Shown here: in pieces, positions 49,284 to 60,155 of the stretch | Numbering within the stretch: the first letter of the stretch is position 1 | How the letters are laid out: every line of letters starts with the position of its first letter | Assembly: GCA_038025085.1 (NCBI GenBank) | Contig: CM076140.1 | Location: 14,776,001-14,840,000 of the forward strand | From: Tetragonia tetragonoides | Lineage: Eukaryota > Streptophyta > Magnoliopsida > Caryophyllales > Aizoaceae | DNA length: 64,000 nt | Reading direction: 5' to 3' | The notes under the pieces: model-generated | Database searches by the model: none | Told to the model about the DNA's origin: nothing | Seen by the model: the letters and a program-made list of their open reading frames with translations, nothing else | Translations under genes and position numbers: made by a program

Positions 49284-52200
49284 CACTACTACAAAGTGCG
49301 CCATATCTCGACGCTTGCATCTCGACGCTTCGTATATCGTCGAGTGAAAAACAAAAAGGTGGGTCAAATCTCGACGCTTTGCTCTGTCGAGAACTGTTAC
49401 CGACAACAAAAGGCGTCGAGAATATAATCTCGCAGCCCAAGTATTGTTTTGAGCGCGGCCCACATTCTACCGCACTACTCCAGTAAATATAAAAAGAAAA
49501 AAGAAACTAACCCCCCCAAAACCCCACGAATTCTCTCTCTCTCTCTCTCCTCCTCCCTCTACATCTACAATGGGCACTGCAAAATCTCTTATTCCTCCCC
49601 CTTTTTCTTCTTAATTCTGTTGAATTCCTCAAAGTTTGGTGCCCACTTCGAAGCATTTACAATCTCAATTTTGGTGCTCCTTATTTGGTTCCCGATTAAG
49701 CTTGTAGCCGGCATAACACAGATCGGAATTCAGGCAAGAGTCGATTAATTTGCTTCCCAGCGTTCTTTGCTTTGTGTACTTGTTCCTTTTTTATTCGTCT
49801 TGCTTTTTCCCTTTTTATTAGAAATCTAGCGGAATTTAGGTTTTTATGGATACAATTGGCTACAGGACTAGTAGTTTCTATGTTTTTGATTGCAATTTCA
49901 GATATTTGAAGCTTATTTTATAAACATTTTGTGTTCTCGTATATCATTTGGAGCGTTTAGGGTTAATTTCTTGAAATCTTGATTTATATCTTCTCACTCT
50001 CAGATATTGTTTGGTTGTTGGTTCAAAGTCTTGAATATAGTTGGGTTAATGATACATTTTGGTTGCGCGATTTTTCCATGAGATTTGATTAAAGTTGGTT
50101 TATTTTCGTATGATTTGTTTTCAGTACCTTTTGCTTGTTTTATTATTTATCCTGTTAATTTACTGATTTTTTTTATACTTTGGAAAACAGAATCGATAAT
50201 CTTTTGCTTGGTGTCTATGGGGTGATTAGCTCAATTGAAAATATGTTGAACATGATTAGCTCAATAGTCTACAGGGTCATTCGCTTTTGATTTAGATAGA
50301 TTTAGAACTTGGCACAAGGCACTAGCCAAAGTTTTCTTCTCTTTTTTATAGCTTCAGTTTAATTTTTCATCTCTCATAGTTGTGCACTTAATATTACTAC
50401 TGGTTTGTTGTGAATATGGATGATCTCATCTCTTACTCTTCTAGAGTATAAGGTAGCATTTTGATTATTGTTTTGTAAGGACATCAGGCATGTGTCCTTG
50501 GCATATTGGAATTATGAGTTTGTTGATTATGGTAGCTGTGGTGGATCCATAACTTGTATGCACATCATCAGGCATGTGTACTTGCTTCATGAACTTCCTA
50601 AACTATGTTACTTAATGTAGCTTTCTGTGAGATCTCTGTCTACTTTCTAATGTCCATTATTTCATTTGCTTCTCTGATATCTAAACATATAAAGACTAAT
50701 GAGAAAATTTTGACCTGAAAAGAAAAATGTATGTTCAGTACAACAAAAAAAACATTGGTGGTCTGCTACTGAAAAGTCAATTTTTTCTTCTCTGGTTGTA
50801 ATTTAACAGTACATGCATAGAAGTTCCTAGAAGCCCTTATTGGTCTAAATACCCCGGAATCAAGTACGCAAAAGGTGAATGAAGTACATGGTTGCAATTA
50901 TAACTTCAAGGTAAACTCAGATTCATGGTACACGGGTGCAATGGTAACTTCAAGGTAAACTCATATTCATGGTACACTGATCTTTTGATTACATACGAGC
51001 GTTGGATGAGATATACATAGCACATGTTTTATGTTCGTTAAATTAGATATACCTTGGCATGTCTCAATCCCACTAATGATTACATAGATTGTATGTTCTG
51101 GATTTTCTTCTCACACTATCAAAATAGCTAGATAATTCTGAGAATTTTGGACTGAAATCTTTTGTTTTGCTGAACTGTTGAGCTGGATTTTCTTTTCTTC
51201 ACATGCTGTGTGAAGTGGGGTTTTGTCCTGCTACTTTCTGATTTGTTTTCAGGAATCAATTGCAGGTTAATATTGTTTGTGAACTTGGGACTTGAGAAAG
51301 TTCTCATGCCATATTCTTTTTGAGTTGTCTTGTGCGGTCTTCAGTCTTATTTGTTGTTCTTTGTGCTCCTGGCACAGTTGATTTGGCTTTGTATGGTCTG
51401 CTTTTGTTACGTTACAGCATAGTCTGAACTTGTACTGTTTTGCATGCAATCTGAACTTACTATAGTTTGACACCTTAGTTGATCCTAAACCAAAAACTGG
51501 TTAGGAAAGGTCTAGAAAGGGTTCATGTATGCTTAATTGGGTGTTCAAATTTATGAACATGTATAATGGTGTTTATTCTGATTTACTTGGCTAGTTAGAT
51601 TGGATACCACTTACCTAGGTTCATCATATAAAGTTGTTTAATAATCAAAAGTGGAAGTAAAGGATGCATTGATTATGTCTTGATCGCAGCATTAGATTAA
51701 ATTACTAGTTTAGCGCTTTATTTCTGGTTCATCTTGATCAAATCCTGTTTTTGAAGGAAAAGTATTTTTGAACTTTGATCTAGACTTTGTAGCGAAGAAT
51801 TCAGAAGTCAATGTGCTAGCTAAAAAAGGGTCGGATTGGGGTTTCCCTGTGTACTCATGGGTTTAAATAGTCTTGTTTCCCGGTTGTCTTCTGTACAGTT
51901 TGTATCAGATTCGTGGTTTGTTCTAGATTTTGCATGACCATTTTGTGGGTGCTTCAAGGCCTGTATATTCATTTGGCTGCAATCATAGCTTCAGTTTCTT
52001 CTTGTTAGTTCTTTTTACTTGATTTACTTCTTTAGTTAATGCCTCTAATATGGTTAATTCAGTCTCTGTTAGTTTGCTGTACTTCTGATCTGAGTGAACT
52101 GCATTATATATTGGGGACTGAAATGATTTAGTTGTTAGTTCATTCTAGCTATTTTGATAGTGTGGGAACTGATTGCTACACTTTTATTGTATCTGCAGGT

Positions 52201-52843
52201 ACTCCACAAATATTTAATGGTAGCCTACCAGTTGCTACAGATACAACGATATCATTCAGAACACAACACAAGTTAGACATCGAGTCCGGACAGATTTCGT
52301 TCTATTAGAAAATGTAGGCGGGCTTTATGAACAAAAATATTATAGCCAGAATGTTATAGTGATGGACCGTGTACTTTTGCTTTGATTAAAATGTAAAACA
52401 TTATGAATTATCAATAATATTGAATTTAGAAGTATCTTGATTTTTTTTGTGTTACAAATGCAGTTGACAATGGGTGCATAAATTATATGTTCAGAGGAAT
52501 TAGTATATTAACCTGAGAGCGGATTTCTTGGTATTTTTTATTCTGGAGCAAAATCCAAAAATGACGCAAAAAAGCGTCGAGACTATGGCGTAGGGAAATT
52601 GATTTCTGACAGATAAAACGTCGGTAGTATCAAAATTTCGACAAGAAAAGCGTCGAATATCAGCATTTTTCAACAGAACAAAAGCGTCGAGAAAATAACG
52701 ACACTTAATTTTTCGACGCTTTCAAACGCGTCGATAATTATTTTCTCAACCATTTTAAAAGCGTCGAGAATTATTTTCTCGACGCTTTTTGGCGTAAAAA
52801 TCAGGGAAAAAATTGTCGAAAACTGACCCTGTTTCTAGTAGTG
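49284..52843. mobile_element. CACTA transposon, non-autonomous, with cargo
   Basis: Starts CACTACTACAAAG and ends (complement) CACTACTAGAAACAGGG. The 3-bp duplication ATG lies at 49281-49283 and 52844-52846. Subterminal repeats with core CGACGCTT or AAGCGTCGAG occur at least six times on each side (49311-49420 and 52570-52790), the typical binding sites of CACTA transposase. The 3560-bp element has no transposase. Its interior is described separately. Confidence 0.93.
49500..52330 (+). other. Transcription-unit-like cargo of the CACTA element
   Basis: A CT-rich leader (49532-49558) precedes ATGGGCACTGCAAAATC (49569), then a short open frame. A 99-aa open frame (from 49449, no clear start) ends with hydrophobic ISILVLLIWFPIKLVAG. 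The following 2.4 kb is T-rich and looks like an intron. It ends with TATCTGCAG near 52199, and AT-rich sequence follows. It reads like a captured gene start with an intron and last exon, but no protein family is identified. Confidence 0.45.
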
Positions 52844-53697
52844 ATGAAAAAATTACAACCGGGTTTTTATGAAAAATACGAAATATTCGGGAATTTTTTT
52901 TATCGTTGTCCTCGATAAGTCTTATTTTTTGTGATTATCGATCCCTCCCTTTCTTCACTTTTAAATCAATGTTTAATTCATGAATTAAATATATATATTT
53001 TATATTCACATTTTATATAGAGTTGAGAGGTATTTCTCACTTTTTTCTTTTAGGAGTGTTTGGTGTCTCTGGAGGAGGATCTGGTGATGGAGAAATAAGG
53101 TGTGTGGTTTTTGTTTGTCGTGAAGTGCCCCTATTATATAGAGAAGAGAGAAGAGAGAAGAGAAGAGAGCTGATTTTTATTTTATTTTGGGGAAACAAGA
53201 AAACACGGTCAAAATCTTTTGGGATAGGAAAAAGCTCATGAGTGATTGTGTAATGTGGGGACCCCTTGTGTCAGTTTGTTTTTTTACTTTTACAATTTTG
53301 GGCACCCATTTGCCCTTCAACAACTTGAAATTTGGTTGCCTTTTTGGTAAATTGACATTTTTTTCTCAATTTTTCTTTTACTATCATAAACTTTTTTTAA
53401 TTAATCCGGTTGCCTGGGAAAATGATGATGATGGGGATGGGGATAGGGATGGGGAATCGGGGAATTGGAGATGGGGAAGAAAGATGGAAATGGGAAGAAA
53501 ATTACCAATTGCCCCCTCAAACAAAATAAAATGCATTGTTTGTTCCCATTTGTAAAGGAAAAATTTAACGGAGTGGATGAAAATGAGTAAAGTGAAATAA
53601 ATTTAATTAACTCAGGTAATCAAAGTGAAAATGTGAAAAACACAGGTCACTAAAAAATGATTATGCGATATGTCAGGGCACCAAAGTGGAAATTTTC

Positions 53698-53720
53698 ATT
53701 ATTATTATTATTATTATTAT

Positions 53721-53808
<88 letters not shown>

Positions 53809-53840
53809 TGTTGTTGTTGTTGTTGTTATTGTTGTTGTTA
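53698..53840. repeat. (ATT)n (AGT)n (TGT)n compound microsatellite
   Basis: ATT run 53698-53721, AGT run 53722-53808 (about 29 units), then TGT run to about 53840. Poly-Val and poly-Thr open frames here are artefacts. Confidence 0.95.
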
Positions 53841-54120
53841 TCATTAATATTAAAACTGGGTAAAACTGGACAAAATTGGGCAAAACTGGGTCAAACTGGA
53901 CAAAACTGGAATTTGTAACTAGTAACTGAACAAAACTAAACAAAACTAGACAAAACTGAACAAAACTGAAAACCAGTTGAAAAGAACATGCCCTAACTTA
54001 TACCAACTGCCGGCAGGAACATGGAAACTCCTAAGAGGGCCTCAGATGGACGAGAGCATCTAGCATGTGTATTAATGTCTATCAAAGAATTACGAGTATG
54101 CTTCACTTAATAATAAGGTA

Positions 54121-54549
54121 CTCCCTACGTTCCAAAATCTCCTTTTTATTTTTCTTTTTGAGGTTAAAGTTTACAAATGTTGATCATTAATTTAATAAAA
54201 AGTATAAAGATTTTCATTGTAAAAATACTAAATAAAAACTTGTTTAAAACGATCTTATCATAACTTTTGGCAAAACGAGTGGTTACTTTTTAGTAGAACA
54301 AGGGTCACGACTCATACTAAGTGACCTCTACTTTTCTAAATATTAACCTCATTTATGTATGAGTTCGTCTAACACAAGACTTGCTGAAAATACTATTATT
54401 ATTTTTATTTTTAATTATATTTTTTAAAATATCACATGTTTAAATTTTTTAATGAAAATAGAATTATAATTATTCATGGTCAAATATTGTTTTGAAGACA
54501 GTAAAAAGTCAAATGAAAAGAAGATGTTGAAAAGGAGGGTGAGGGGTAG
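54121..54549. mobile_element. Stowaway-like MITE
   Basis: The left end CTCCCTACGTTCCAAAATCT follows TA (54119-54120). The right end, in complement, CTACCCCTCACCCTCC, precedes TA (54550-54551). The inverted ends match only in part, so it is an old copy. TTGACC/GGTCAA-type words occur inside. Confidence 0.5.
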
Positions 54550-54551
54550 TA

Positions 54552-55145
54552 CAATATTCTTTTTTGGAAAAGTCAAAAATAAACCATCGATTATTGATGT
54601 GAGCTAGTCGCGGTTCTTTTGTCTACGCAAGGCACCCACCACCTTCAAGGCTTCACCCCACCAACTTTTGGAATGGGACTCATTCAGTCATTTAATTTGC
54701 ATCTAGTCATCAATGTGTCTTCATTACTTCATATGATTTGTGTTCTTTTTTCTTTTTAAACTTTCCTTTTCCCCTTTTCTTCTTTGCTTTTGTCCTAAGA
54801 AATTAAATCGGATATAATCATAATATTGTAATAAATTAAGCTAGTACTCTAAAGACTTTAATACTAGCATCATAATGATCCGACCCTACCTTGGAAAAAG
54901 GACACGTAAATGTGAAAGAAAGCGAAAAATTCATATGAGCCGATTTTTAGGTGAGACATGATACTTGTGAGTAAATAAGTGATACTTAATTACGGATCAA
55001 CAAATTGATGATCGTGAATGAAAAACTACTAATACTTATGATCGTCTAATGTATGAGGTTGCCTCATAAGTGAATGATTATACTATCAGCAAGTATATGA
55101 ACAATAACATCCACTTTTACACCACCCAAACCGAACGTCAAATAT
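54552..55145. other. Intergenic sequence, nothing recognised
   Basis: No coding sequence or element with ends seen. Confidence 0.3.
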
Positions 55146-55610
55146 TGTTAAAGAATAGTGAGTACTAGAGTCACACATCGGAATATTTGAGGGAGAAATA
55201 CCAACATATAAGTCAAGTGGGCTACTTCTCCTATTGCCAATTGGTTTTAGGATGGACCCTTCCTTGACTTGTATGTGGTGTTGCTCTCCTCATCCATAGG
55301 CCCATTGGAAGTTTAATATGGTATCAGAGCCCATGGCAGTCAATCCTGGGCCTCCCCCAATTTCAATATCCCAGAAGTTTATTACTCCAGATGGTCATTC
55401 CTGGGTAGTTCAATCCACGCTTCAAGCCCAAAAGGAGGCATTCGCGTGCGGGGGAGTGTTAAAAAATAGTGAGTACTAGAGTCACACATCAGAATATTTG
55501 AGGGAGAAACACCAACATACAAGTCAAGTGGGCTACTCCTCCTATTGCCAATTGGTTTTAGGATGGACTCTCACTTAACTTGTACGTGGTGTTGCTCTCC
55601 TCATCCATAG
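55146..55610 (+). mobile_element. TRIM (miniature LTR retrotransposon), right LTR truncated
   Basis: The direct repeats 55146-55299 and 55457-55610 start TGTTAAA and share AGTGAGTACTAGAGTCACAC. The left LTR continues about 19 bases, then the primer site TGGTATCAGAGCC (55319-55331), complementary to initiator tRNA-Met. The interior is only about 125 bases. The polypurine tract GCGGGGGAG precedes the right LTR at 55457. The right copy stops matching after CATCCATAG, so its last 19 bases are lost or replaced. No coding capacity. Confidence 0.88.
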
Positions 55611-55757
55611 CTCAAGTCATATTCCTACGCTATGCGATCTCGAAAAGCTACTAATCGTACAACACTATCAATCATTCAATCAATTCACAATTAGAAGACA
55701 AACATTTCCTTATCATCTACTATTTGAATCACTGCACTTGCTTGGGCATATTTGTTA
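55611..55757. other. Short intergenic stretch
   Basis: Sequence between the TRIM and the next MITE. Nothing is recognised beyond the 9-bp duplication of the following element (55749-55757). Confidence 0.3.
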
Positions 55758-56299
55758 GAGGGCTGCTAGCTGTGAGGCTGCAAGTGATATGTGACTCACC
55801 TCACAAGTTGATATGTGTACAACTTCCTTAAAATTTGTGACTTTTTTACAATAAATTCACTCTCTCTCCTCCATGCCCATGTTTACTTAACTGAAATTTG
55901 ATCAATTATTATTACCGGCAACTACATCATTAATTCCGACGGCTTCACCGTCGTAATTTTTCAAAATAAAATCCTAAGATGGGAAGAATGAACCCAAAAA
56001 CCTCCAAAATCCCAAAAAGAAAACCCTAAGATGGAAAGGGTGAACCCCAAAATCTCCCAAAAATCCAAAAAAATAACCCTAAGATGGGAATGGTGAACCC
56101 CAAAAACCCCCAAAATAAAAAAGAAAACCTTAAAATGGAAATGATGAACCCTAAAACCCCCAAAAATACCCTAAAATGGGAATAGTGAACCCCAAAAGAA
56201 AGAAAAAAGGAGAGAAAAAGTGAATTTTAACACATGTCGGCTTGTGGGAGTGAGGCTGCAATTTGCAGCCTCAAGGTGAGACTGCAGCTAGCATCATTC
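55758..56299. mobile_element. Mutator-type MITE with internal minisatellite
   Basis: The perfect 9-bp duplication TATTTGTTA lies at 55749-55757 and 56300-56308. The ends are GAGGGCTGCTAGCTGTGAG and, inverted, GAATGATGCTAGCTGCAG. GAGGCTGCAA occurs near both tips. Nine bases is the duplication size of Mutator-like elements. The interior is filled by a minisatellite. Confidence 0.82.
55970..56200. repeat. Minisatellite, about 55-bp units (CCCTAAGATGG...GTGAACCCC)
   Basis: About four diverged units, each with CCCTAARATGGRAA, then TGAACCCCAAAA and an A- and C-rich spacer. Non-coding. Confidence 0.8.
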
Positions 56300-56381
56300 T
56301 ATTTGTTATCAAGTCTATCGAGGATCTTAGTTGTTAAAGTTGCGTTACTATTGTGTCTAGCTTGCTAATCACCACCGGAAA

Positions 56382-58615
56382 TCATATATATATATATGTG
56401 TGAGTCTATTTCGTGTGAGCACGACATGTGGGACGCTACGCAGGGGCCTTAATCGTGTGAGGACAATACGTGTGATGCCACGCAAGCAGCTCTTTCATAT
56501 AATGATGACACGTAAGCACATGCACACCACATAGTATGACACATCATCCGCCATTAATGCTTAATCATTGTTTGATTTGATTACATATTTATCATCATAT
56601 TCTCAAATTAAAAAATAAAATAACTTTAGTTACGTAACTCAAAAAAATTTGAATCTTACTCCATTGGATTGGATTCGAAAAATACTTCAACATGAGATAT
56701 ATATGTCCTATAAAAGTTTGTTTTTTTCGTGCGGTGATTATATGTGGGACGCCACATAAGAGAGAATGTTCATGTGACCATGACACATATGCACGATTTT
56801 GCCACATAACCTAACAAATCATCATTGAGCTGTCCCAGAGTCATTATTATTCCACATTATCATATATTTATTAGTATATTATTTCAAACTACATAAAATT
56901 GAGTCAATTTCGTGTGGGCATACCATGTAGGCCGCTACCTTGGAGATCCAATTTTTTGTGGTGATGATACCTAAGCGCGACGTAAGCGGCCACATAAGCA
57001 AGTCATACAAGTGTAACTAATAAATGTATCTTTATTTATGACATTAATATAGTAATTAAATATAATATCTATATTTATTAACCTATTTGTTTCAAATTAG
57101 AAGATAAAATAACTTTGGTTACACAATTGTAAAAAATCTAAGTTTTACGTCATTGCATTGAAAATAAAAAATACTTCAAAATGAGATGTATATGTCCTAT
57201 ATATAAGCTTATAAAGTTTAAGATCTTTTAGGGAAAGTTTTATAGAGGTTAAGGATAAAATACGTAGAATAACCATATTTGTAATACATTAATTGAGTAT
57301 CACACTAGAATTGGGTCCTAACTCGAGTGTTGATATAAAAGTGAGTTGATTTCATGTGGGCACGCCACGTGGGATGCCATACAAGCGCTCAAATTTGTGT
57401 GGACATGACATGTGGGACGCCACATAGAGGCCCAAAGTCATGTGACGATGACATCTAAGTCACCACGCAAGTAAAGCTTGCCACATAACCTAACAACTTA
57501 TCATCATCCAAGTGTCACCCATTAATGTCTCATTATTAGTTGGCTTTGTTACATATTTATTAGCATATTTTTATATCACAAAATAAAAATAATTTTAGTT
57601 ACCTAAGTTAAAAAAATATAAATCCGACTTCAATGGATTGGATTTGCAAAAAGTTTAATATGATGAGATATATATGCCCTATACAAATTGGGTCCTTTGG
57701 GTGCGGTGATAACATGTAAATGCCACATAAGAGGATGTTCGTGTGAAATGACACATAGACGCGCTACATGTGCACAACTTTGCCACATAAATCAACATAT
57801 ATCATCCAAGTCCCACATGATCATCCAAGTTCAATTCACATGGGCACGACACGCGTAGGACGCCACATAAAGGCCCAAATTCGTGTGACGATGACACCTA
57901 AGTCCCAACATAAGCAAAACATGCCACATAACCTAACAACTCATTATCCAAGTGTCACCCATAAATAAGTTATCATAAGCTGGATTTATTACATATTTAT
58001 ATATTGGCATATTTTTATATTACAAAATTAAATAATTTAGTTACATAAGCAAAAATTTAGAAATCTTAGTTCAATTGATTGGATTTGTAAAAAAATTTCA
58101 AAATGAGATATATATGTCCTATACAAGTTGGATCTTTTGCGTGCGGTGATAACATATAGACGCCATATAAGAGGGAATATTCGTGTGAAAATGACATGTT
58201 ACACGCTACATGTGCACAACTTTGCCACATATAGCTTAATAAATATCATCCAAGTCTCACATAATCATCATCACTCGACTTTATTATTAATTTATTTTCA
58301 TATTATTTCAAACTAAAAAAACATATTTTTAGTTACATAACTCTAAATATTATAAATCGTACTTCATTAAATTGATTTTTTTTTTCGTTTTGGAATTTTG
58401 AGGTAGGCCTCATGTTCATAAATTAATCTCTTTTACATTCATTCTATTTTTAGATGTAGATCGATTTAAAAAGATATTTCATACAAAAAAAATTAAAATA
58501 GTCAAATGTAGAAGTAGTTGTGCGGTATAAAACAGACATGAGATATCACTTAGGAAGTTATTTTCATTTTTGAGAGATATTAATGAGTCCGTGCTTCGCA
58601 CGGAGTTAAAACTAG
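56382..58615 (+). mobile_element. Non-autonomous Helitron with tandem-repeat body
   Basis: The 3' end is the hairpin TCCGTGCTTCGCACGGA (58588-58604), spacer GTTAAAA and CTAG (58612-58615), then T. The proposed 5' end is TC at 56382-56383 after A, followed by alternating AT, as in the Helitron at 4557. The length of 2234 bp is close to that element. The 5' end rests on the A|TC rule alone. No helicase sequence. Confidence 0.7.
56400..58380 (+). repeat. Higher-order tandem repeat, about 440-490 bp, inside the Helitron
   Basis: GAGATATATATGTCCTATA or close variants recur near 56696, 57183, 57664 and 58105. Each unit has two related halves with GTGNNGAYGACA and GCCACATAA words, for example GACGCCACATA and TTTGCCACATAA. 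Short open frames rich in His and Thr are produced by the repeats. Confidence 0.8.
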
Positions 58616-59990
58616 TATCTTTTAGGATGCTGGGAGTGGAGTGTTTGAATGATGATAGAATGGATGTGCGCCTATGGTGTATATGTCTACTGTTATAGTA
58701 GTCTATCTTTTTATTAATAAAGAATACAGTAATTATAAAAAAAAAAAAAAACTAGCGTGTTTTAAAATGCGAACACTCCCCTTCTTGAAATCCGTGCCAC
58801 GAACCCGTCCGATTGTTTGTTACTGAAACACTAGAAATTTTTCGTTACTTGTTAAGGTCTTTGCGTGATGCATAGAAAAAAAAAAAAGAAAAAAAAGGGG
58901 TCTTTGCTTGACAAAATCTTTAAAATGTTTACATCTAATCTATAAATCCTTGCCTTGAACCCCTCTAGTGTTGTGTTCTTTGCTTGTGGTAACCGACAAT
59001 TCATTGAGACTATTGTGTTGCTGTATATGTAAGATAATGTTATTGTCTGGCCATAAAATTAATACTATTGTCAGATTATTCATACTATATGTTGAAGCCT
59101 AAAGAGTTTAAACCATTCAGTATTAGACATGCTCATAATAATAATGATTTAGAATCTGATGATAACTTTATCCTTTACTTCGATAATATTTTGACTAAAG
59201 GTCGTCCGATTGACGTGAACTGAACTGGACATATGAGTTGATCGAAAGAATTGATTTTTGCAACTTGACGTTACATGCTTTAAAATTTGTCCAAACCTCT
59301 TTAATATTGAACTCAGTTCAAATAAAGTATCATTGAAAATATTCCTACAACATATGTATCATCATAAATTTATATTGAAATAAAACATATTGTTTAACTG
59401 TTAAGTTTCAATATTAATTGAACCGATTTGAATTGGACTATGAACTGAATTAAACTAAACAAAAATAAACTTACGAGAAATAACCTAAATAAATAAGCCC
59501 CCCTTTTTTTTTTTTTTCTATATTCTTTTTCTTTTTCCTTTCTCTTGGAAGCTCCTTAATTGAACTGATTGAATAAAATTAGACGTAAATAAACTGAACC
59601 AAAAATAAGCTGAGAATAACAATTTCCAAAGAAATGAGCTCACATTTTCTGTTTTTTTTTTTTCTTTTAGTTATGGCAGCTCCTCTATTATAAAAGTTAC
59701 TTTGCTTCTTTTTTAACCCAAAAAAGTCATTTACCAATTTTTTTTACTGCATGGCATCTCCAAAGTATATACCCAAAAAAGTGGGAAAAACCCAAAAAAG
59801 TGGGAAAAATCCAAAAAAGGTGGTCTAATTAACGGGGTCCATGGCCATCTGATCCTTAACATATCAATCAATCAACGAAGACTAATTATTTGATCCGTCT
59901 TCAGCGCCTGGAAAACGCATATCACCCAAGTGGCTGGCAATTGGCATCACATTGAATTGGCTTACTACCTTGCATGTGATTTGTTTAGTA
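58616..59990. other. AT-rich sequence with decayed repeats
   Basis: No gene. Words such as TGAACTGAA and AATTGAACCGAT between 59205 and 59630 resemble the interior of the MITE at 31555 and the region 7855-8110, so old copies of that family are likely. A-runs occur near 58738 and 58876. Confidence 0.4.
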
Positions 59991-59993
59991 CGC

Positions 59994-60155
59994 AAATTAT
60001 TGCAAAAAACACACACTTTTAAAAGTAAACTACTTTTCTAAGTATTATTAGCAAAAATTATTGCAAAAAACACACACTGTTAAATTAAAAGTAAAATACT
60101 TTTCCAATTAGTAGCAAAGATTTTGCAATAAACACAAACTGTTAAAAGAAAATGG
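59994..60155. repeat. Three-copy tandem repeat of about 58 bp
   Basis: Units start near 59994, 60053 and 60111. Each has ATTGCAAAAAACACACACT (third copy TTTGCAATAAACACAAACT) followed by TTAAAAGTAAA-like sequence and CTTTTC. Confidence 0.8.

Larger units (their letters stand above)
48535..53697. mobile_element. Long-TIR element (Mutator-like), nested
   Basis: The terminal inverted repeats of about 87 bases are at 48535-48621 and 53611-53697, both with CACTTTGGTGCCCTGA and AATCATTTTTTAGTG (the right in complement). The tip reads GAAAATTT. Weaker inverted similarity continues inwards, including CCGTTA. No 9-bp duplication can be fixed because both flanks are ATT repeats. Own sequence is about 1.6 kb; the rest is the CACTA element. 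Confidence 0.8.
47926..53993. mobile_element. Harbinger-type element hosting two nested insertions
   Basis: Inverted ends GGGCTCGTTCTTTTTAACTG and (complement of right end) GGGCATGTTCTTTTCAACTG. TAA flanks both sides (47923-47925 and 53994-53996), within longer TAACTAA and TAACTTA. Own sequence is 47926-48534 and 53698-53993, about 0.9 kb, with AAACTGG words repeated on both sides and trinucleotide repeats in the centre. Everything between is inserted. Confidence 0.75.

Noticed and set aside
49197..49463. Minus-strand open frames with RRDLTHLF and RRDMAHF words
   Set aside because: They are translations of the CGACGC subterminal repeats of the CACTA element.
53650..53943. Poly-Thr and poly-Val open frames
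   Set aside because: They arise from the ATT/AGT/TGT repeats at a transposon border.
55146..55610. Cassandra-type TRIM with a 5S rRNA-like LTR
   Set aside because: The LTR has no 5S internal promoter sequence; only the general TRIM layout fits.
56400..58380. CRISPR-like or regulatory array of spaced repeats
   Set aside because: Units are hundreds of bases long and diverged and lie inside a plant Helitron; a CRISPR does not apply.
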